Of a DNA stretch of 37,663 nt, positions 10,594 to 20,341 are shown in pieces. The notes under the pieces are model-generated. The model saw only the letters and a list, made by a program, of their open reading frames with translations, ran no database searches and was not told where the DNA came from. The translations under genes and the position numbers were made by a program. Numbering within the stretch: the stretch's first letter is position 1; each line of letters opens with the position of its first letter. Source of the stretch: Chitinophaga pinensis (GTDB taxonomy: Bacteria > Bacteroidota > Bacteroidia > Chitinophagales > Chitinophagaceae); contig CAMBTV010000003.1 of the NCBI GenBank assembly GCA_945870835.1, positions 1 to 37,663 on the forward strand, written 5' to 3'.

Positions 10594-11553
10594 CTATTTT
10601 TTTTCAATCAATCTCAGTTTTGCACTTCTCGATCTTTTATTTCGCCTTGTTTCAATATCAGTTGGTAAGATTGGTTTTTTTGTAAGGATTTTAAATTGAC
10701 TTTCAGGCTTACCGCCATACAATTCATCCACCACCTCTTCGGAAAAACTTCCAGTCTTAAAAAAATTCTTTACTAACCTATCTTCTAATGAGTGAAAAGT
10801 AATGATGGCAATTCTTCCACCAGATTTCAACAACCCAGGAGTTTGCTGCAACAATTCTTTTAATGCACCCATTTCATCATTTACTTCTATTCTTAATGCC
10901 TGAAAAACTTGAGCGAAATATTTTTGAGGATTTCCCTTTACCACCGACTCAACTGCTTGCTTAAATTGTTGGATAGTTTTGATAGGCATCAATACCCTTT
11001 GCTGAACAATTGTCTTTGCCAATGTTTTAGCATTGGTTACTTCACCATATTGTTCTAACATTTTGTGTAACTGTAGCTCAGTAAATTGCTTGAGAATATC
11101 TGCTGCTGTAGTTTTTTGACGCTGATCCATTCGCATATCTAGCGCTGCTTCAAACCGAATTGAAAATCCTCTTTCGGCCTTATCAAACTGATGACTAGAA
11201 ACTCCTAGATCAGCCAATATTCCATCGACCTGAGTAATTTTATTTAAGCGCAAGAAGCGTTGCAGATGACGAAAGTTTTGTGGTACAAAAATTACTCTGC
11301 TATCATTTGGAAGGTTTTTTCTAGCATCCTCATCTTGGTCAAAAGCAACTAGAACTCCATTTTCCCCTAAACGTGCTAATAATGCCTTGCTATGTCCGCC
11401 TCCACCAAATGTGCAATCCACATAAACCCCATCTGCCTTAATAGCTAATCCCTCGATAGTTTCCTGAAGTAGAACGGGTATATGATAATCCAACTGATCC
11501 GCTGATGAATGGAGGGGTAAAATACTTTCGTCAGTGGTCGTTTTTTTCAACAT
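10594..11553 (-). CDS. rsmH: 16S rRNA (cytosine(1402)-N(4))-methyltransferase RsmH (MraW)
   Basis: HIPVLLQETIEGL, VDCTFGGGGHSKALL, DLGVSSHQFDKAERGFS, TFHSLEDRLVKNFF. Confidence 0.97.
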   Translation of the reverse strand: MLKKTTTDESILPLHSSADQLDYHIPVLLQETIEGLAIKADGVYVDCTFGGGGHSKALLARLGENGVLVAFDQDEDARKNLPNDSRVIFVPQNFRHLQRFLRLNKITQVDGILADLGVSSHQFDKAERGFSIRFEAALDMRMDQRQKTTAADILKQFTELQLHKMLEQYGEVTNAKTLAKTIVQQRVLMPIKTIQQFKQAVESVVKGNPQKYFAQVFQALRIEVNDEMGALKELLQQTPGLLKSGGRIAIITFHSLEDRLVKNFFKTGSFSEEVVDELYGGKPESQFKILTKKPILPTDIETRRNKRSRSAKLRLIEKK

Positions 11554-11554
11554 A

Positions 11555-12022
11555 TCAGCTTTTCAGTTTTTCATCATTTTTGTTCATCACTTCATTAGCC
11601 AGACTACTATAGGATTCTGGTGAAAAAGATTCAAAGAACATTTTATACTTAACCGCGTCCCAGATTTCAATCTTATTTATGGCTGATACTAGTACCACAT
11701 CTTTTTCTAATCCTGCATACTCCATTAAAGCCTTTGGAATTAATAATCTTCCAGCAGTATCCAACTCCAGCTGGGTAGCTCCATTCAAAAAATATCTACG
11801 AAACTGTCTAACCTTAGGGTCAAAATCATTCAACTTACTTACTTCCGCAAAAATTGGCTCCCAGCTCTGCATGGGGTACAAACTCAAGCAAGCCTCAATG
11901 CCTCGATTGATCACAAATTGGCCCGCCCCTTCCTCTGACAGCTGCTTTTTAAAGCCGGCTGGCAAAAGAAAACGTCCTTTGGCATCCATCGTAGCCTCGT
12001 ATTCGCCTAAAAAACCAATCAT
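11555..12022 (-). CDS. mraZ: Transcriptional regulator MraZ
   Basis: FLGEYEATMDAKGRFLLPAGFKKQL...; first gene of the dcw cluster. Confidence 0.96.
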   Translation of the reverse strand: MIGFLGEYEATMDAKGRFLLPAGFKKQLSEEGAGQFVINRGIEACLSLYPMQSWEPIFAEVSKLNDFDPKVRQFRRYFLNGATQLELDTAGRLLIPKALMEYAGLEKDVVLVSAINKIEIWDAVKYKMFFESFSPESYSSLANEVMNKNDEKLKS

Positions 12023-12049
12023 TTATTGACTTATTTAATATGTTGCAAT

Positions 12050-12079
12050 TATTACCACAAAATAACACCTTTTCCCACT
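12050..12079 (-). promoter_or_regulatory. Candidate MraZ-binding box: three tandem 10-bp units
   Basis: Minus strand reads AGTGGGAAAA-GGTGTTATTT-TGTGGTAATA, i.e. TGGGA-N5-TGTTA-N5-TGGTA, about 28 bp upstream of the mraZ ATG. Known MraZ sites are TGGGN repeats with 5-nt spacers. Confidence 0.55.
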
Positions 12080-12106
12080 TTTACATCTAAAATGATATAA
12101 ACATTT

Positions 12107-12208
12107 TTATCCACAAGCTGAAATGCTCTCTCAGTATAACTTTAAGCAGAAAATAGGGTATTTACGAAGTGAGTAACCTGTGGATAGAAGTGTATAACCT
12201 GTGGATTA
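12107..12208. promoter_or_regulatory. DnaA-box cluster upstream of mraZ
   Basis: Perfect TTATCCACA at 12107-12115 (+); TGTGGATAG at 12179-12187 and TGTGGATTA at 12200-12208 are 8/9 matches on the minus strand. Confidence 0.5.
12174..12206. repeat. Direct repeat TAACCTGTGGAT x2 at 21-bp spacing
   Basis: taacctgtggat at 12174-12185 and 12195-12206, exact 12-mers, each containing the core of a DnaA-box-like site. Confidence 0.85.
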
Positions 12209-12265
12209 CGGGAATAACATTAGAAAAAGGGTCAAAAACAATAACTAATACTAAAAAATGGGGGG

Positions 12266-12284
12266 CTAAACATGGTTTGTTTAG
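12266..12284 (-). terminator. Possible terminator of the histidine kinase transcript
   Basis: CTAAAC-N7-GTTTAG inverted repeat; on the minus strand followed by CCCCCCATTTTTT. Confidence 0.4.
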
Positions 12285-12377
12285 TTAATAACTACAAGAA
12301 GTTGGATATTAAAGATTGACAAATGCTTGTCCAAAAAATTGAAATGCACAAATTCGTGCAGATAACAAGAGGGCTTT

Positions 12378-13700
12378 CTAATTTTTTACAATAGGGAAAC
12401 TTAAGAAAAAACTACTTCCCTTTCCCAAGACGCTTTCAACTTTAACGTTACCATGATGGGCATCTACCATAGTTTTTACATAATTAAGTCCAAGCCCAAA
12501 GCCTTTTACATTATGAAGATTGCCATTGTGGGCGCGGTAAAATTTTTCAAATATTCTGTTCGTAGTTTCCTTGCTCATACCAATTCCATTGTCTTCGATT
12601 TTAACTTTCAATCGATTGCCCTCCGTATGAGTGCTGATCACAATTCTTAGTTCATCTTTAGAATACTTCACGGCATTATCTAGCAGATTACTAATAAGAT
12701 TTGTAAAATGTACTTCATCTGCCAAAATAATATCATCAGTAGCTTTCAGACTCACCTCCAAACGGCCATGAATCTCATCTACTTGAAGATTGATATTACT
12801 TAAGGCGCTACTAATTAAATCGTGCGCGTGCATTTTTTTAAGATTCAATTGAACTAGCTGCCTATCAAGCAATGCAGCTTGAAGAATAGTTTCTACCTGC
12901 CTATTCATCCGCTTATTTTCTTCCTTGATAATCCCCGTAAAATAATTAATTTTCTCAAGGTCATTGATCACTTTTTCATTCTTTAAAGCATCCACCGCGA
13001 GCGAAATTGTTGCTAGTGGAGTTTTAAATTCATGAGTCATATTATTGATAAAATCTGATTTTATTTCACTCAGCTTTTTTTGTTTTAACAAAGCTCTCAC
13101 CGTTAGAAAAAATGCAGTAATAATAATCAAAAGAAAAATAATCGCTCCGATGATAAACCATGTAAGCGACTGCCATATAAGTTTTTTGGCATGTGGTACC
13201 GTAACAATCAATACTTCCTGCGGAGATATTCCTTCTGCAAGACTTCCTGCCGGAGACTCCAACTGAATAACGTGAAGTTTGTTATTTGTTGAGTCGGAAT
13301 ATAATTTAAAAAAATTAGCCGATTGGATTTCCTCCCCAACTAATGAGGTAGGACTAATAGCAAATTCAAAAGAAACATTTCTTAGACTTTTTTTATCGAA
13401 TGCTTTTCGAATGATGCGATAAATTTCATCCCCGCTATATTTTTGTGCAACAGTAGGCCTAAAAATTTCAAGCTGACTTTCACTCCTAAATAATGCTTCG
13501 CTCTTTCTCCTTAAAGGCATAAGATTGCCTTTCTCTTCCATCAAATCAGTAGCTGCCTGTGAAGTAGCCACACTTACGTGCTCATAAAATTTTTGCTCTT
13601 CTAACTCAAGGGTTCCCTTAATCCATAAAATCTGAAAAAAAATAATTCCCAAGAGGGAAAGCAAAATCAAGACAGTGATTATTGGGAAAATACGTTTCAT
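12378..13700 (-). CDS. Membrane sensor histidine kinase (HisKA/HATPase_c)
   Basis: H-box NMTHEFKTPLATISLAVDALK; N-box NLLDNAVKYS; G-boxes DNGIGMS and GFGLGLNYVKTMVDAHHG; two TM segments. Confidence 0.93.
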   Translation of the reverse strand: MKRIFPIITVLILLSLLGIIFFQILWIKGTLELEEQKFYEHVSVATSQAATDLMEEKGNLMPLRRKSEALFRSESQLEIFRPTVAQKYSGDEIYRIIRKAFDKKSLRNVSFEFAISPTSLVGEEIQSANFFKLYSDSTNNKLHVIQLESPAGSLAEGISPQEVLIVTVPHAKKLIWQSLTWFIIGAIIFLLIIITAFFLTVRALLKQKKLSEIKSDFINNMTHEFKTPLATISLAVDALKNEKVINDLEKINYFTGIIKEENKRMNRQVETILQAALLDRQLVQLNLKKMHAHDLISSALSNINLQVDEIHGRLEVSLKATDDIILADEVHFTNLISNLLDNAVKYSKDELRIVISTHTEGNRLKVKIEDNGIGMSKETTNRIFEKFYRAHNGNLHNVKGFGLGLNYVKTMVDAHHGNVKVESVLGKGSSFFLSFPIVKN

Positions 13701-13842
13701 TGATATAAAAGTAAATCAATAATGGCTACTAAATTAATTTTTAATCTCTAAAAAAATATTTTAACGAAGGTTTTAGAATCTTATTTATAAAAAACTTAAA
13801 ACAATATTAGTGCCGCGAGAAATAATCAATTAATTTAGAAAT

Positions 13843-14394
13843 ATGATATCACCTGCCCCTGGAATATTATTAATTGCAGACCCCTTCTTGAAGGATCCCC
13901 ATTTTACAAGGTCAGTAGCATTGATATGTGAACACGATAAAGAAGGTACCGTTGGTTTTGTTTTAAATAAACCCTTTGATGAAACCCTCGATTCTCTGAT
14001 GAGTGATTTCGAAGGATTCCCCATTCCAGTCTTTTATGGAGGTCCTGTTCAGACTAACACTCTCCATTTTTTACACCAATGTCCCGAACTTATACCAGGT
14101 GGACAAAAAATAATGAAAAGTATTTATTGGGGAGGAGATTTTGAAATAGCCTCTAAACTTGTAAAAAATAATGAAATAGACCTTGCTAAAATTCGTTTTT
14201 TTATAGGTTATAGTGGCTGGAGTAAAGGACAACTCAAAGAGGAGTTAAAAGAAAAAACATGGATAACGGCTTCGGCTACTAGTAATTTAATTTTTCACTC
14301 ATCTCCTGAAAAAATTTGGAGAGATAGCCTAAGACAACTTGGAGGAGATTATGAAATGATGATCAACTTCCCCATCGACCCTCAACTTAATTAA
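13843..14394 (+). CDS. YqgE/AlgH family protein
   Basis: PGILLIADPFLKDPHFTRSVALICEHDKEGTVGFVLNKP...YGGPVQTNTLHFLHQ... typical of UPF0301/AlgH. Confidence 0.93.
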   Translation: MISPAPGILLIADPFLKDPHFTRSVALICEHDKEGTVGFVLNKPFDETLDSLMSDFEGFPIPVFYGGPVQTNTLHFLHQCPELIPGGQKIMKSIYWGGDFEIASKLVKNNEIDLAKIRFFIGYSGWSKGQLKEELKEKTWITASATSNLIFHSSPEKIWRDSLRQLGGDYEMMINFPIDPQLN

Positions 14395-14431
14395 GGCCAT
14401 CCGCCACTTTCTGTACTCATAAATTTTGACT

Positions 14432-14439
14432 TACATTTG
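14432..14439 (+). promoter_or_regulatory. Bacteroidota-type -7 element (TACATTTG)
   Basis: Matches TAnnTTTG, upstream of the acyltransferase at 14492. Confidence 0.45.
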
Positions 14440-14491
14440 TTGAATAAACTGATCAACCAATAGGGCTAAATACATTGCTTACCTCGAACGA

Positions 14492-15454
14492 ATGCTATAC
14501 CAATTTGTAAAAATTATTGCAAGGGCTGCTATCAAATTCTATTGCAGGAATATTCAAATAAATAAAAAAGAATTATTCAATACCGATGGCCCACTCCTAC
14601 TTGCCGTAAACCATCCTAATTCATTTCTAGATGCAATTATCTTATGTACCCTTTTCAATAAACCCATTTATTCCCTAGCAAGAGGAGATGCTTTTAATGG
14701 AAAATTGATTGCTAAAATTTTAATTTCTCTTAAACTATTACCCGTCTATCGAATCAGTGAAGGGGCAGAAAATTTATCTGATAATTACAGCACTTTTGAT
14801 CAATGCAAAAAAATTTTTAATCAAAACGGTATCGTATTAATTTTTATAGAAGGGAAATGTATCAATGAATGGCATCTAAGACCTCTCATGAAAGGAACGG
14901 CAAGACTTGCCATCAGTAGCTGGCAACAAGGCATTCCCCTAAAAGTATTACCCATTGGAATTAATTACAGTTCGTTCGAAAAATTTGGTAAAAATATTCA
15001 TCTATTTTTAGGTGACTTCATCACTGCAAAAGAAGTTGACTACAAAGAAGGTTTTGGAAAAGGTATTCAATCCTTTAATAAGGTTGCTCAACAACAACTC
15101 TCTCGCTTTGTATATGAAATTGAAAAGTCAGATAAAGAAAAAATACAAAAACTTTTTTTTATCCCCCAACCTGCCATTAAAAAAATAATACTCTTTGTAC
15201 CCTCAATAGCTGGATGGCTCTTGCATGCTCCACTTTACTATCCCTTAAAAAAAATCATATTAAAAAAAACAAACGATACAGATCACTTTGACTCAATCAT
15301 TGTAGGGCTCTTGTTTTTCACTTATCCCTTGTATGTGGTAATGATCTCAGTTAGTCTTTTTTTATTAAGTGGTCAGTTGAATTTTTTCTGGCTTCTATTG
15401 CTTTTTCCATTTACAGCATGGGCTCATTTAAAGCTTAAAAAACAAATTGACTAA
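14492..15454 (+). CDS. PlsC-like 1-acyl-glycerol-3-phosphate acyltransferase family protein
   Basis: HxxxxD motif NHPNSFLD; FIEGKC in the EGTR-motif position; C-terminal TM segments. Confidence 0.82.
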   Translation: MLYQFVKIIARAAIKFYCRNIQINKKELFNTDGPLLLAVNHPNSFLDAIILCTLFNKPIYSLARGDAFNGKLIAKILISLKLLPVYRISEGAENLSDNYSTFDQCKKIFNQNGIVLIFIEGKCINEWHLRPLMKGTARLAISSWQQGIPLKVLPIGINYSSFEKFGKNIHLFLGDFITAKEVDYKEGFGKGIQSFNKVAQQQLSRFVYEIEKSDKEKIQKLFFIPQPAIKKIILFVPSIAGWLLHAPLYYPLKKIILKKTNDTDHFDSIIVGLLFFTYPLYVVMISVSLFLLSGQLNFFWLLLLFPFTAWAHLKLKKQID

Positions 15455-15505
15455 TGATAGTTGTGCGCTGAACTTTCTTTTTCAAAAAAATTATAGCAAT
15501 AAAAA

Positions 15506-15524
15506 AGCCCCTTCAAGAGGGGCT
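15506..15524. terminator. Bidirectional rho-independent terminator between convergent genes
   Basis: AGCCCCT-TCAAG-AGGGGCT, preceded by A-run and followed by AT-rich tract; lies between acyltransferase (+) and atpC (-). Confidence 0.85.
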
Positions 15525-15546
15525 AAATATTTTATTGGTAAAAGCT

Positions 15547-15798
15547 TTAGAGTTCTTCACAACCTTCAATCAGTATGATCGTTTTATTATTCAGCACTTC
15601 CACAAAACCACTTAGTATTGAAAAAGAAGTGGTAGCTACTTTGTCAGTAAGTATCTTAAGATTACCCGCCTTCAATGCGCCCACCATCGGAGCATGTTTA
15701 TCTAGTATTTCAAAAGAACCACTGATTCCTGGTAACTGTACACCGTACACTTCGCCACTAAATATCTTTTTTTCAGGAGTTAATATCTCTAAATTCAT
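15547..15798 (-). CDS. atpC: ATP synthase F1 epsilon subunit
   Basis: MNLEILTPEKKIFSGEVYGVQLPGISGSFEILDKHAPMVGALKAGNLKI; directly downstream of atpD. Confidence 0.93.
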   Translation of the reverse strand: MNLEILTPEKKIFSGEVYGVQLPGISGSFEILDKHAPMVGALKAGNLKILTDKVATTSFSILSGFVEVLNNKTIILIEGCEEL

Positions 15799-15886
15799 AC
15801 CCTTGTCTCCAAAAGAGAGCTTGGTTTATTGGTGAACAATTATTTTTCGACTTTTAAGATTTTTATAAAAAGGTTCTTGAAAAAAT

Positions 15887-17407
<1,521 letters not shown>

Positions 17408-17430
17408 TTATTTTCTCTATTTTCAGGGTG

Positions 17431-17438
17431 CAAAGGTA
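17431..17438 (-). promoter_or_regulatory. -7 element (TACCTTTG) for atpDC
   Basis: Plus caaaggta = minus TACCTTTGCACC, about 35 bp upstream of atpD. Confidence 0.5.
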
Positions 17439-17614
17439 ACGAATAGGGATTAAAATTTGAAATTTCATGGGCTATATTTTACATTGGTCAATTTTTCCGC
17501 TATTATTTTTAATTTAAGCCTCCCATTGGCCAGCATCTTCACAAAAGCCCATTTTCTAAACTAGCACCAAAACGCCTAATTGAGTAATAACCCTAGTAAT
17601 CCACAATAAAAAAG

Positions 17615-17622
17615 TAATTTTG
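17615..17622 (+). promoter_or_regulatory. -7 element (TAATTTTG) for rbfA
   Basis: TAnnTTTG match just upstream of rbfA. Confidence 0.45.
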
Positions 17623-17641
17623 TAATACAGTAACAAATTAT

Positions 17642-18037
17642 ATGACGACAGAAACAAAAAGACAGAAACAGGTTGCAGGGTTGATTAATGAAGAATTGAA
17701 TGACATATTTCGCCGATTTAACCTATTGATGATGGATGGAGGGATGATCTCCATTTCTAACGTAAAAATAACACCCGACCTTTTTGAAGCTAGAGTTTAT
17801 TTGAGCATGTTTCAGATAAAAGATACTCAAGCCGCTTTATTAAAATATGAAGAAAAAAATAAAGAAATCAGAAAGGAATTGGGTACTAGGGTTCGACACC
17901 AACTTCGCAGTATTCCTGAACTGAAATTTTTTATAGACGACACCTTAGATTATGTTTTTAAAATGGAGGAGCTATTTGAAAAAATAAAAAAAGAAGATAG
18001 CAATTCATCAAAAGAAAATACCCCAACAAAAGATTAA
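17642..18037 (+). CDS. rbfA: 30S ribosome-binding factor RbfA
   Basis: RQKQVAGLINEELNDIFRR...GGMISISNVKITPDLFEARVYLSMF...RHQLRSIPELKFFIDDTLDYVFKMEELFEKI. Confidence 0.93.
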   Translation: MTTETKRQKQVAGLINEELNDIFRRFNLLMMDGGMISISNVKITPDLFEARVYLSMFQIKDTQAALLKYEEKNKEIRKELGTRVRHQLRSIPELKFFIDDTLDYVFKMEELFEKIKKEDSNSSKENTPTKD

Positions 18038-18086
18038 AATTCACCTTTACCACACCTCATTAAAAACACCCCTTGGGGTTTAGGAT

Positions 18087-19310
18087 ATGTATCTAACCTT
18101 TGCCTGGAGATATTTTAAAGCAAAAAAAAGCGCCAATGCCATTAATTGGATTGCTTGGGTAACGGTAGGGGTAATCGCATTTGCAACGGCCTGTCAAATT
18201 TTAGTGTTGAGTGTTTTTAATGGCTTTGAAGGTCTGGTGAAATCACTCTACTCTTCTTTTTACACCGACCTAAAAATTATTCCTCAAAAAGGGAAAACAT
18301 TCCTATTGACCAATGACCAAATTCAGCAAATAAAAAATAAACCAGGCATCCAAGTAGTATCACTTATTGCAGAAGAAAAGGCATTGCTCCAAAACAATGA
18401 CCTTCAAACAATCGTATACCTCAAAGGAGTAGACGAAAATTACCATCGAGTGAGTGGTGTAGCAGAAAAAACCTTTGTTGGGAAATTCAATATCGGAAAT
18501 GCAAATGAACCAGGGTTAATATTAGGTTCAGGCATTCAAAATGCTGCGGGAGTAAATGTATCTAGTAATTCAGGTTCTTCCGAACTGACTATTATTTTAC
18601 CCAAAAAAGGAAAAGTTTCGGTTACTGACCCTCTTCAATCACTGAGTGAAGGTAGTATCAAAGCTACCGGTGTATTCGCTATTCAACAAGATTTTGATAA
18701 TAAATACGCTATCACTAATATTAGCTTTGTAAAAAATCAAATGGAGCTCGCGCGCGATGAATATAGTGCTGTTGAAATAAAACTAAATGACCCTTCAAAT
18801 TTAACCAATATTCAAAAGCAACTTTCAGAAATGCTGGGTAGCAGTTTTAAAGTACAGTCAAAGTACGAACAAAACTTCAGCCTCTATAATACCATGAAAA
18901 TTGAGAAATGGGCCATTTATGCAGTACTCACTTTAATTTTATTTATTGCAGCTTTTAATATGATTAGCGCATTAACTATGCTGGTGTTAGAAAAGCAAAA
19001 AGACATTAGTGTGTTACAAAGTATGGGTGCCGATAAAGCCATGATACTGAAAATTTTTCTCAGTGAAGGGCTTCTTCTAGCCGCTATCGGTGCAATTACA
19101 GGATTAGTGATGGCATTATTGATTTGTTTTTTACAAATAAAATTTCACTTCTTTAAATTACAAGGTGGCTCTTTTTTAATTGATTATTTTCCTGTAAAAA
19201 TGCAGGCATCAGATTTTATATTGGTATTGTCAACGGTAACATTGATTTCATTTTTAGCAGCCTGGTTTCCAGCTCGCAAAGCAGCTATTCAATCGATTGA
19301 ATTAAGATAG
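18087..19310 (+). CDS. FtsX-like ABC transporter permease (LolC/LolE type)
   Basis: N-terminal TM, large periplasmic domain, FNMISALTMLVLEKQKDISVLQSMGADKAMILKIFLSEGLLL FtsX signature; downstream of rbfA. Confidence 0.88.
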   Translation: MYLTFAWRYFKAKKSANAINWIAWVTVGVIAFATACQILVLSVFNGFEGLVKSLYSSFYTDLKIIPQKGKTFLLTNDQIQQIKNKPGIQVVSLIAEEKALLQNNDLQTIVYLKGVDENYHRVSGVAEKTFVGKFNIGNANEPGLILGSGIQNAAGVNVSSNSGSSELTIILPKKGKVSVTDPLQSLSEGSIKATGVFAIQQDFDNKYAITNISFVKNQMELARDEYSAVEIKLNDPSNLTNIQKQLSEMLGSSFKVQSKYEQNFSLYNTMKIEKWAIYAVLTLILFIAAFNMISALTMLVLEKQKDISVLQSMGADKAMILKIFLSEGLLLAAIGAITGLVMALLICFLQIKFHFFKLQGGSFLIDYFPVKMQASDFILVLSTVTLISFLAAWFPARKAAIQSIELR

Positions 19311-19323
19311 TATCCTTCAATAA

Positions 19324-19351
19324 AAAACGCTTTCTAATTAGAAAGCGTTTT
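19324..19351. terminator. Bidirectional terminator; perfect 28-bp palindrome
   Basis: AAAACGCTTTCTAATTAGAAAGCGTTTT between convergent permease (+) and transketolase half (-). Confidence 0.88.
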
Positions 19352-19371
19352 AATCATATCCAATAGATTTT

Positions 19372-20208
19372 TTAATAATCCCCCAGTGTTTCTGGTAATT
19401 GAGCAAGTGCAGTTTTCAATTGTTCATCATTGGGCGCAATACCATGCCAAGCATGACTACCTTCCATAAAATCAACCCCCTTTCCCATTTCAGTTTTCAT
19501 CAAAATAACAATAGGCTTTCCTTTACCAACATAGGTTTTTGCTTGATGAAGACCTGCAACAATCTCATCCATATCATTTCCCTTTTCAATTGATAATACC
19601 GTCCAACCAAAAGCCTCAAACTTTGAAGCAAGATCCCCCAAATCCATCACCATACTCGTAGGTCCATCAATTTGCTGACCATTCCAGTCTATTGCAGCAA
19701 TTAGATTATCTACTTTTTTATGTGCAGCAAATAAAATCGCTTCCCAATTTTGTCCTTCATTTAATTCTCCATCACCATGCAATGAATAAACAATTCCTTC
19801 ATCCTTATTCAATTTCTTAGCCATTGCAGCACCTAAGGCTACGCTCATTCCCTGACCCAATGAACCACTCGCCACTCTAACACCTGGTAAATGCTCATGA
19901 GTGGTAGGATGTCCTTGAAGTCGACTATTCAGCTTACGAAAAGTAGAAAGCTCTGTTACTGGAAAATAACCACTTCTTGCCAATACACTATAAAAAAGTG
20001 GTGAAATATGACCATTACTTAGAAAAAAAAGATCTTCCCCAACACCATTCATATCAAACTTAGGGTCATGTTTCATTATATCAAAATAAAGTGCAGTTAG
20101 ATAATCGGCACATCCCAAGGAACCTCCTGGATGGCCACTCTGAACTCCATGAACCATGCGGACGATGTCCCTGCGTACTTGACTTGCTATTCTCTTTAAA
20201 TCACTCAT
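19372..20208 (-). CDS. Transketolase N-terminal (TPP-binding) subunit
   Basis: 278 aa: GHPGGSLGCADYLTALYFDIM, GSLGQGMSVALGAAMAKKLN, HGDGELNEGQNWEAILFAAHKKVDNLIAAIDWNGQQIDG; ends before the pyrimidine-binding/C-terminal domains. Confidence 0.92.
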   Translation of the reverse strand: MSDLKRIASQVRRDIVRMVHGVQSGHPGGSLGCADYLTALYFDIMKHDPKFDMNGVGEDLFFLSNGHISPLFYSVLARSGYFPVTELSTFRKLNSRLQGHPTTHEHLPGVRVASGSLGQGMSVALGAAMAKKLNKDEGIVYSLHGDGELNEGQNWEAILFAAHKKVDNLIAAIDWNGQQIDGPTSMVMDLGDLASKFEAFGWTVLSIEKGNDMDEIVAGLHQAKTYVGKGKPIVILMKTEMGKGVDFMEGSHAWHGIAPNDEQLKTALAQLPETLGDY

Positions 20209-20286
20209 TTTTTATTTGTTTAAACCATGCAAACCTACTTTAAATACCTACATAAGCAAAGTAAAATTAGAGATAAAAAGCGATAA

Positions 20287-20319
20287 TTTGCCTCTCTAAA
20301 ATTCTTTTCTTTAGTTTTG
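20287..20319 (+). promoter_or_regulatory. Bacteroidota-type promoter for frr
   Basis: TTTG at 20287-20290, 21-nt spacer, TAGTTTTG (TAnnTTTG) at 20312-20319. Confidence 0.55.
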
Positions 20320-20341
20320 CAATTATCTTAATTTTTATTTT

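Noticed and set aside
11679-12029. 116-aa plus-strand ORF antisense to mraZ
   Set aside because: Shadow ORF opposite a clear mraZ.
12023-12377. Definite replication origin (oriC) at the mraZ upstream region
   Set aside because: DnaA boxes are suggestive, but there is no dnaA/dnaN in the window, no obvious strongly AT-rich unwinding element next to the boxes, and right-side gene orientation is mixed; kept only as an alternative within the finding.
19324-19351. 28-bp perfect palindrome as a possible operator or recombination site
   Set aside because: Position between convergent genes with A/T flanks is fully explained by a bidirectional terminator.
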